This document shows positions 1 to 4,932 of a stretch of DNA of 7,104 nt, piece after piece. Made by a program: the position numbers and the translations under genes. Source of the stretch: Candidatus Poseidoniaceae archaeon (GTDB taxonomy: Archaea > Thermoplasmatota > Poseidoniia > Poseidoniales > Poseidoniaceae). Numbering within the stretch: the stretch's first letter is position 1; every line of letters begins with the position of its first letter. The notes beneath the pieces were generated by a model. The model was not told where the DNA came from, did no database searches, and saw nothing but the letters and a program-made list of their open reading frames with translations. The DNA lies in assembly GCA_013330285.1 (NCBI GenBank), contig DUIP01000230.1, forward strand, positions 1 through 7,104, written 5' to 3'.

Positions 1-1307
1 ATGAAGGCAGGCAAGGACATGTAGAGCATGAACACGCTGACGAAGACCGACCAAGCGAACAGTGGCATCTTCATGAAGCCGACACCGGGCGCACGCATGG
101 TGAACACGGTCGTGATGAAGTTCACACCACCAAGGGTCGAAGACGCACCAAGCATCAAGATCCCAGAGATGAATGCAGTTGTTCCTGGATTCGAACCATA
201 CTGTGCCAATTCGGCCCCAAGGTTCGCCTCTGTAAGCGAAGAGTATGGCGGGTACATGACCCACGTGATGTCCGCACCTTCGCCAGACCAAATACCAGCG
301 TAAATCAGTGGGCTAGAGAACACAAGAAGCCACAGACCCATAGCGTTGATTCGTGGGAATGCAAGGTCCTTTGCCCCGATTTGCAACGGCAGCACATAAT
401 TCATGAAACCAGCAATCATTGGCATGGCTGCAAGGAAAATCATGGTTGTACCGTGAAGGGTGAAGAACGAGTTGTATTCGGTTTCGGTCAAGAACGTATT
501 TTCTGGAAGGGCCAGTTGAATACGGAACAAGAGCGCGAGAATACCACCGACAAGGAAGAAGATGAACCCATAGAGGAAGTAAAGAATTCCGACTTCTTTG
601 TGATCGGTTGTGGTCAACCACGGCTTGAGATACGACCAGAAGTTTTCGATGGTGAAGGTGTTTGGCGAGCGTGCGTAAAACACATACATCACACCAAGAA
701 GCACGAGGCCAAGTGCCAATCCAATAGCGGTGACCAAGACAACAAGCGCACGAGCGCTTGGTGCAATATCGCCAGCATTAGCGCCTGGAATCACAAAGTT
801 AGCTTCGTTCCAATAATCGCCTCCAGAACCAGCACCGCCGTTGACAGCGTTTCCGTACACGGTAATCTCGACGACCTTGCCATCGTCACCTGGCGCAACG
901 AATTCAAAGTCCCATGAGCGAACACCATTTGCTTCAGCGGTGTGGGTCAAGCCACCATCCATGTCGTGGCTAAGGGATTCGTTCACGGTTGAGACCATGC
1001 CTGAAGAAGTAAGGATGCGGAAACCGCCAGCGTGGCCGTTCCAAGGATCTGCACCTTCGGTGCTGCCACCGTTGTGGAGTTCCATCACATCGTTGACGAC
1101 TGTCACAGTGAATGCATACGTTTCGCTTGCGTTGAAGGTGTCAGGTAGCCCTTCAACGACAACTGAGGTGTCACCAGATGGGCCACCGTGGCAAGAACAA
1201 CCGTTGTCACCAGCCGCTCCAATTCCAGTAGGCATAGCCTCGAATTGTGGAGACGCTGCAAGCATCAACAGCATGAGTGCGACAAGGGTGAGGGCGCGTG
1301 TTCGCAT
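1..1307 (-). CDS. coxA: Heme-copper (cytochrome c-type) oxidase subunit I with N-terminal CSCHGG extracytoplasmic domain, 3' end cut by window edge
   Basis: Catalytic subunit of the terminal oxidase, which reduces O2 to water and pumps protons. The frame is open from the ATG at 1307 to the window edge (435 residues, C-terminus missing). Residues 1-24 look like a signal peptide. Residues 35-180 form an extracytoplasmic beta-type domain: CSCHGG at 37-42, GGFRI at 94-98, WDFEFVAPG at 132-140 and a late GNAVNGG at 152-158, a pattern I associate with Reeler / choice-of-anchor V domains. Residues 186-211 are an extra membrane helix. The oxidase core starts near 228 (WLTTTDHKE). H285 in TLHGTTMIF is the expected low-spin heme ligand. 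N303, D314 and N321 match bovine N80, D91 and N98 at the D-channel entrance, so this is an A-type oxidase. The CuB and heme a3 ligands lie beyond the edge. The start is supported by GGAGGTG seven nt upstream and by TGATG overlap with coxB. The core identification is firm; the N-terminal domain family is recalled from pattern. Confidence 0.93.
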   Translation of the reverse strand, partial: MRTRALTLVALMLLMLAASPQFEAMPTGIGAAGDNGCSCHGGPSGDTSVVVEGLPDTFNASETYAFTVTVVNDVMELHNGGSTEGADPWNGHAGGFRILTSSGMVSTVNESLSHDMDGGLTHTAEANGVRSWDFEFVAPGDDGKVVEITVYGNAVNGGAGSGGDYWNEANFVIPGANAGDIAPSARALVVLVTAIGLALGLVLLGVMYVFYARSPNTFTIENFWSYLKPWLTTTDHKEVGILYFLYGFIFFLVGGILALLFRIQLALPENTFLTETEYNSFFTLHGTTMIFLAAMPMIAGFMNYVLPLQIGAKDLAFPRINAMGLWLLVFSSPLIYAGIWSGEGADITWVMYPPYSSLTEANLGAELAQYGSNPGTTAFISGILMLGASSTLGGVNFITTVFTMRAPGVGFMKMPLFAWSVFVSVFMLYMSLPAF

Positions 1308-2290
1308 CAGTAGCCACCTCCATCAGAACTGGATTGTGTCTTTTTGACACCGGTATCGACTTCGCAGTTATCCCCTTCTGGAGCGACAATGGTGACTTGA
1401 CCAATCATCTTTGAGTGATCGAGGCCGCAGTATTCAGCGCATCGAATTGGGAAGGTGCCAAGATCGTCGGGTTGAGCGTACATCACCGTACCAGCTTCAA
1501 GGCCTGGAACCAAATCTTCCTTGACGCCCCATTCTGGTAGCCAGAATGAGTGTTGGACGCCGACGTAGTTAGGATTGGAGGCATCGGATGGTTGTGAATG
1601 AAGGTTCATCACTGCAACCTTGTCGCAAGGCAAGAGCATGTGCTCGCCGCCTGCGGTCGAGAGGATGGTGCCAACTGGGAGGTGTTCCCATGTATGAAGC
1701 AAGGAATCTTCGGCGTCAAACACGGTGATCTTGGAATGAAGTTCTACATCCAAGTAGAAACCGGGCCCTGTGAGTTCGAGCATACCGGTTGAAGCGTCAA
1801 TTTGGTAATCCGTTTCAACGCCGTCGATGGCGATCGTGACATTGGTCGCAGTCGTGTTGTGCGCATGGACCATGAGCATGTTTCCTTCCCATTCCACATC
1901 GATGCCAGTGCCTGGATCTTCCCATGTCAAGGATTCAGTATAGTGGAATTCCCAGAACCATTGCTTGCCAACCACTTGGATATCGAAGGTTTCAGCATCG
2001 TCATCAACGGTCCAGACTGCTGTGTTTGATGCGAGGGCCATCATGGTGAGCCATACGACAATGATGGTTGGAAGGACATAGAACAGCACCTCCAGTTTGG
2101 TGTTGTGTGAATCAACTGGGAAGGAGCCAACTTCAATGTGGTATTTTTCCATGTTTTCGACTGGTTCTACACCGTCGCGGTAGCGCAGCATTGCGATGAA
2201 CATCCATCCAAAGGTGAATATTCCGACAATGATGCTCCAAAACATGAATTTATCGTAAAGGACGTTGAAAACAGTGTCTTCAGCAGGCAT
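1307..2290 (-). CDS. coxB: Cytochrome c oxidase subunit II (CuA subunit), enlarged cupredoxin domain
   Basis: Electron-entry subunit of the oxidase, 327 residues, with an N-terminal hairpin of two membrane helices (about 16-36 and 65-87) and an extracytoplasmic cupredoxin domain. The CuA ligands are all present: H247 in QHSFWLPEWG, then C284, E286, C288, H292 and M295 in RCAEYCGLDHSKM. The aromatic electron-entry patch QWFWEFHY (110-117) matches bovine QWYWSYEY. From its first Trp (W111) to the CuA His (H247) is 136 residues, against 57 in bovine, so about 80 residues are inserted, roughly in 120-215. I see no CXXCH, so no fused cytochrome c. The last residues (DGGGY) are encoded over the coxA ribosome binding site. 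The ATG is preceded by GAGGGTGA. The gene heads the minus-strand oxidase operon and faces away from the DUF167 gene. The physiological donor is not visible; in related archaea small blue-copper proteins are likely, which is inference. Confidence 0.96.
   Translation of the reverse strand: MPAEDTVFNVLYDKFMFWSIIVGIFTFGWMFIAMLRYRDGVEPVENMEKYHIEVGSFPVDSHNTKLEVLFYVLPTIIVVWLTMMALASNTAVWTVDDDAETFDIQVVGKQWFWEFHYTESLTWEDPGTGIDVEWEGNMLMVHAHNTTATNVTIAIDGVETDYQIDASTGMLELTGPGFYLDVELHSKITVFDAEDSLLHTWEHLPVGTILSTAGGEHMLLPCDKVAVMNLHSQPSDASNPNYVGVQHSFWLPEWGVKEDLVPGLEAGTVMYAQPDDLGTFPIRCAEYCGLDHSKMIGQVTIVAPEGDNCEVDTGVKKTQSSSDGGGY
1315..1321 (-). promoter_or_regulatory. Ribosome binding site of coxA inside the coxB 3' end
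   Basis: Minus-strand GGAGGTG, a full 7-nt match to the archaeal anti-Shine-Dalgarno, ending 7 nt before the coxA ATG (1307-1305). It fixes the start of the long N-terminally extended subunit I, because no comparable site is needed for an internal start. It lies within the last codons of coxB, and the TGATG overlap suggests translational coupling of the two subunits. Confidence 0.8.
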
Positions 2291-2293
2291 AGT

Positions 2294-2301
2294 TCACCCT
2301 C
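2294..2301 (-). promoter_or_regulatory. Ribosome binding site of coxB
   Basis: Minus-strand GAGGGTGA, three nt before the coxB ATG. It is a Shine-Dalgarno-like match with one base off the GAGGTGA consensus. Its presence argues that the coxB message has a leader rather than being leaderless. Confidence 0.55.
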
Positions 2302-2337
2302 ATGTGAATGGCCGTAGATACCGCTCTTAAACCCTTG

Positions 2338-2383
2338 GCGATAGCGCCTTCTTCCTAGAGGTCTTTCAAAGGCGCTATGTCGC
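2338..2383. repeat. Inverted repeat in the coxB / DUF167 divergent spacer
   Basis: ATAGCGCCTT at 2341-2350 and AAGGCGCTAT at 2369-2378 are perfect reverse complements (10 bp) around an 18-nt loop. Three further pairs form (GCG 2338-2340 with CGC 2381-2383) if a 2-nt bulge is allowed. It lies 48-93 nt upstream of coxB. It could be an operator for a dimeric regulator or, if transcription starts further upstream, a hairpin in the coxB leader. It is not a gene-end terminator, because both neighbouring genes start here. Confidence 0.6.
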
Positions 2384-2478
2384 GTTTCTACACCCTGTTT
2401 TTTGTTCGGAAAAAACCTCTTTTTTTACCCTCATTTCGCGCGTGTTAACTTGATAACCAATGGGCAAAATGGAGCGCT

Positions 2479-2799
2479 GTGCCCCTCGCGTCTTGCATAC
2501 AAACCACCTTCCAAGAAGGCGTGTTGTTGAGTATTGAGGTCCAGCCAGGAGCCAGCCACACCGGCATCGGAACGGTCAACACGTGGCGCTCAAGACTCAA
2601 TGTATCCGTACAAGCCAACGCAGAACGGGGGCTCGCAAATCGTGCGGTGATCGATTGCTTTAGCCATGTGCTTGATTTGCAAAAAACATCGATTTCCATC
2701 GTCGCCGGCCACACCTCTCGGAAAAAGACCGTGAGGTTTGAAAACATCAGTGAGGGGGACCTCCTCACTCTGCTCAAGCAGGAGACTGGTGAGGCATGA
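2479..2799 (+). CDS. DUF167 / YggU-family protein
   Basis: Small conserved protein of 106 residues whose biochemical role is not established; structures from archaea and E. coli (YggU) define a compact alpha/beta fold. The family signature is visible: VQPGA at 21-25, then LNVSVQANAERGLANRAV at 40-57 (family pattern L.V.V.A....G.AN..) and ISIVAGHTSRKK at 72-83 (family pattern I.I..G..SR.K). Length is typical. The start is the GTG at 2479: the frame opens after a TAA at 2446-2448 and contains no earlier ATG, GTG or TTG. No clear Shine-Dalgarno is seen, so a leaderless transcript is likely. It overlaps the next gene by ATGA, so the two are almost certainly co-translated. Cys6 and Cys60 are not a recognised metal site. 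Confidence 0.85.
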   Translation: MPLASCIQTTFQEGVLLSIEVQPGASHTGIGTVNTWRSRLNVSVQANAERGLANRAVIDCFSHVLDLQKTSISIVAGHTSRKKTVRFENISEGDLLTLLKQETGEA

Positions 2800-3275
2800 C
2801 TCGGGACACGAAACATCGCTCCCCCTTGGGTGCAGGTGATGCCGCACTCAGGTTCAGATTAGCTGGAGAAGCATTGGCAGAGGCACGTGCCCTCAATCGA
2901 GATCAATCTTGGCCGATTTTAATCGAGGGAAAAAGGGACAAATTGGCCCTCGAGGCCCTGAACTTTACCGGGCCTATCGAGGTCCTAAACAGGGGCTGGA
3001 CGCTTGAACGGTTGATTGCTTATCTCTATGAAACATATGGCACCAGAAGGAGTGATGGTGGGCCCGCCTTATCGATTTTAATGGATTGGGACAGAACCGG
3101 GGGTCGTTTGCAAAGCGAACTGCGACGACGAATGGAGGGCATGGACATCAAAATCTCTGAAGAGCTTCGTCAAGTCTTGATGAAGGCGCTTAAACCCGAA
3201 ACGAGGGTTGTTGAATCATTACGAGCAATGGCCTACGAACTTGGGCCTTTTATCGACGAGTATGATGAGTGCTAA
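2796..3275 (+). CDS. Small TOPRIM-domain protein (UPF0292-like)
   Basis: 159 residues, essentially one TOPRIM domain, the acidic metal-binding fold shared by primases, topoisomerases and RNase M5-like nucleases. The first conserved motif is ILIEGKRDKLALEAL (41-55), with the catalytic-type Glu at E44. A following IEVLNRG strand (61-67) and the ILMDWDRTG segment (94-102) with D97 and D99 supply the DxD pair. An N-terminal helical stretch (15-35) precedes the domain, and a C-terminal helical part (118-155) follows it. There is no DNA-binding or helicase module, so this is a stand-alone type as in the archaeal UPF0292 family, whose substrate is unknown. The ATG overlaps the stop of the DUF167 gene (ATGA) and is preceded by GGTGA. 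Its TAA overlaps the convergent Lrp stop. An RNA-processing role is possible but not shown by the sequence. Confidence 0.85.
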   Translation: MTRDTKHRSPLGAGDAALRFRLAGEALAEARALNRDQSWPILIEGKRDKLALEALNFTGPIEVLNRGWTLERLIAYLYETYGTRRSDGGPALSILMDWDRTGGRLQSELRRRMEGMDIKISEELRQVLMKALKPETRVVESLRAMAYELGPFIDEYDEC

Positions 3276-3733
3276 TCGAGGGACGGTGCTGGGCGGGTTC
3301 GCCCGTCTTCTTTGACCGTGTTGAGCACGACGTGCGTGTAGGAACGAGCCACACCATCAAGGGTGAACACGGTCTTGGTTAAATCGTCCAAATCTGCTCT
3401 GTCCTTGACCCTTGCAAGGACCATGGAATCCCAATCGCCTGTGACATCATAGACTGCAAAGACACGTGGATCCGCGGCGATTTGAGTTTGAACATCGATC
3501 ATTCGCCCCTTGACAATTCGGAGTCCTGCCATAATGGTCATGGTCCATCCAACTGCGCTTGGATCGAGCACCACACTGTAGCCCTGAATGACGCCCATGT
3601 CTTCGAGCCTTCGCAAACGATTGAGGACGGTCCCTTGAGCGATACCAACACGACGAGCAAGGGCCCGTTGACTGGTGCGAGCATCTTCGAGCAACACTTC
3701 GAGGATTGCACGGTCAGTGTCATCGAGGTTCAT
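3272..3733 (-). CDS. Lrp/AsnC-family transcription regulator
   Basis: 153 residues, the normal length for a one-HTH, one-RAM regulator. The winged helix occupies about 3-52 (LDDTDRAILEVLLEDART, then the recognition helix in AQGTVLNRLRRLEDMG at 32-47). The RAM/effector domain is about 64-140, with VYDVTGDWDSMVLARV (94-109) and the terminal GVARSYTHVVLN (127-138), the usual ligand-sensing and oligomerisation elements. Such proteins form dimers to octamers that bind DNA in response to amino acids or related small molecules; the ligand here cannot be read. The ATG overlaps the stop of the upstream lipoprotein gene (ATGA), with GGTGG as a possible ribosome site, so it is the last gene of the methyltransferase operon. 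Its TAG overlaps the TAA of the convergent TOPRIM gene (joint span 3272-3275). The inverted repeat at 2341-2378 is a conceivable but untested target. Confidence 0.92.
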   Translation of the reverse strand: MNLDDTDRAILEVLLEDARTSQRALARRVGIAQGTVLNRLRRLEDMGVIQGYSVVLDPSAVGWTMTIMAGLRIVKGRMIDVQTQIAADPRVFAVYDVTGDWDSMVLARVKDRADLDDLTKTVFTLDGVARSYTHVVLNTVKEDGRTRPAPSLD

Positions 3734-4926
3734 GCTTCGCCACCATCTGTTGCTTTCTCTGTGTTGATTTGAACGCTTCGGAGGGCTTCTTCAGCAGAGG
3801 GGAGGCGGAGGTACTGTGTCCATGAGCCCAATTCTTCAACCTCAACGTTGAGCGATACATGGCAGTCGCTGCTTTCGCTTCGCTTGAAACGGATGGCGAA
3901 TTCGCGCTTGTGTCCGGCCGAGATTTTCACGCGCTTGAACCCACCTCGTATGGACCAAGGTTCTGCGGCACTGCAGCCATTGAGCGACAACGGTTGAGTC
4001 CCTGCAACGACCCGGAATTGGAGCACGGGTGGATCTTGACTGGTCCATTGTGCGTCGATTCTCGGCATACCTTTCTCGCGCTTAAACGAACCCATAACTG
4101 CGCCAGAAGCAATGACGAGACAAAGCACCAAGAGGAACGCTGGAACGAAGAAATCACCAATAGTGGTGCCGTCCCAAGACGTAGGTACTGGTGTGGTGTA
4201 AAGGGCTAACAGTCGACTTTCTTCTCCGCCCTCAAGGTCGCCAAAAAACGCGAGGGTGATGTGCCAGCCATGTGGCTCTTCATCGAAATTTACGCCTGCT
4301 GCTTCGAGATGAGTTGAAGGCACAATCCATGTTGTTTCTGTGGTATTTTTGGCTTCCACTGAGAAACCAACCTGCGGCATCATGTCTCGCACGAGGTGAT
4401 GAGCAACTCGTCCATGGTGGTCGACAGCTCGATCTTCAGTGATGAAAATCGAAAGCACTGTATCGTCGCTAAGATTGACCCTTGGTGTCAATTCCACGGG
4501 AAGATGGATCGCTATGCCCCCTTCATCATCGTAGACGAGTTGGATTGAACCTTGCAACTCAAGGACCGATTGTTCGAGTTGAAGAGCCTCTGCAACAGCC
4601 ATGTCCTGCTGTTCATTGTAGACGGTCATGGCTTCAGTTTCAATCCCAAGTTGCCCTTTTCGTGCTTTGGCATCGTCATCTGGCCAATTTGAACCAGTTT
4701 GATCGCTCCATGACCACCATGTCAGATGATGCTCCCCCTCAACGCTTACGGGCAAATCGGCATCTTGATTGAGAAAGGATTCGATGAGAAGGCGGTCTTG
4801 GGGCTCGGGTTGAGGAAGGGTCGAGGAGACTGTTTGCAAGGCCTCATCTGCTGCCCCCGTACTGTACGGAAGGCATCCTGCAAGAAGGAACATGGCAAGA
4901 AGAGGACCGATCATCAACCGCATCAT
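3730..4926 (-). CDS. Putative lipoprotein with C-terminal membrane helix and cytosolic tail, possible degenerate thioredoxin/Omp28-like ectodomain
   Basis: 398 residues. The N-terminus has a charged start, a hydrophobic run and a lipobox ending LLAGC (14-18), so C18 is a likely lipidated Cys. Residues 19-257 would be outside the cell. One strong membrane helix spans about 258-280, followed by the basic FKREKG and a cytosolic, strand-rich tail of about 115 residues with two cysteines (C318, C355). In the ectodomain, HHLTWWSWSD (66-75) followed by DDDAKARKGQLG (83-94), and later IFITEDRAVDH (160-170) with HHLVRDMMP (176-184), resemble elements I associate with Omp28-type thioredoxin-like surface proteins. 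The CXXC expected in an active thioredoxin is absent, so this would be a non-catalytic derivative; that assignment is weak. The ATG is 6 nt after the methyltransferase stop, and the stop overlaps the Lrp start. No specific function is claimed. Confidence 0.8.
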   Translation of the reverse strand: MMRLMIGPLLAMFLLAGCLPYSTGAADEALQTVSSTLPQPEPQDRLLIESFLNQDADLPVSVEGEHHLTWWSWSDQTGSNWPDDDAKARKGQLGIETEAMTVYNEQQDMAVAEALQLEQSVLELQGSIQLVYDDEGGIAIHLPVELTPRVNLSDDTVLSIFITEDRAVDHHGRVAHHLVRDMMPQVGFSVEAKNTTETTWIVPSTHLEAAGVNFDEEPHGWHITLAFFGDLEGGEESRLLALYTTPVPTSWDGTTIGDFFVPAFLLVLCLVIASGAVMGSFKREKGMPRIDAQWTSQDPPVLQFRVVAGTQPLSLNGCSAAEPWSIRGGFKRVKISAGHKREFAIRFKRSESSDCHVSLNVEVEELGSWTQYLRLPSAEEALRSVQINTEKATDGGEA

Positions 4927-4932
4927 GTTCCC

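Larger units (their letters stand above)
2291..2478. promoter_or_regulatory. Divergent promoter region between coxB and the DUF167-TOPRIM operon
   Basis: This 188-nt spacer must drive two divergent transcripts. Candidate minus-strand TATA-like elements for coxB are TTTAAG near 2325-2331 and TAAAAAAA at 2420-2427. The second would give a leader of about 100 nt containing the inverted repeat. For the plus-strand gene the AT-rich TTAACTTGATAA at 2445-2456 sits roughly where a TATA box would be for a leaderless GTG start. The T6/A6/T7 tracts at 2398-2426 are the most AT-biased part. None of the promoter assignments is certain. I see no RNA gene or small ORF worth calling here. Confidence 0.45.

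Noticed and set aside
1188..1199. CSCH as a c-type cytochrome heme site
   Set aside because: Only one residue separates the two Cys. The canonical site is CXXCH, and no other heme c motif is seen in subunit I or II.
28..1347. Plus-strand open frames at 28-303, 381-917 and 841-1347
   Set aside because: They lie antisense to coxA, which has clear family motifs in the opposite frame. Their translations show no recognisable domain and low complexity typical of shadow frames.
1207..2029. Open frames at 1207-1404 (minus), 1598-1792 (plus) and 1802-2029 (plus)
   Set aside because: All overlap coxB or coxA coding sequence in another frame. The real frame carries the CuA ligands and aromatic patch.
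2338..2426. Hairpin followed by T runs read as an intrinsic terminator
   Set aside because: The two flanking genes are divergent, so no transcript ends here by design. The T runs also start 15 nt past the hairpin on the plus strand.
2445..2847. Minus-strand open frames at 2445-2816 and 2590-2847
   Set aside because: Antisense to the DUF167 gene, whose family signature and ATGA coupling mark the plus strand as coding.
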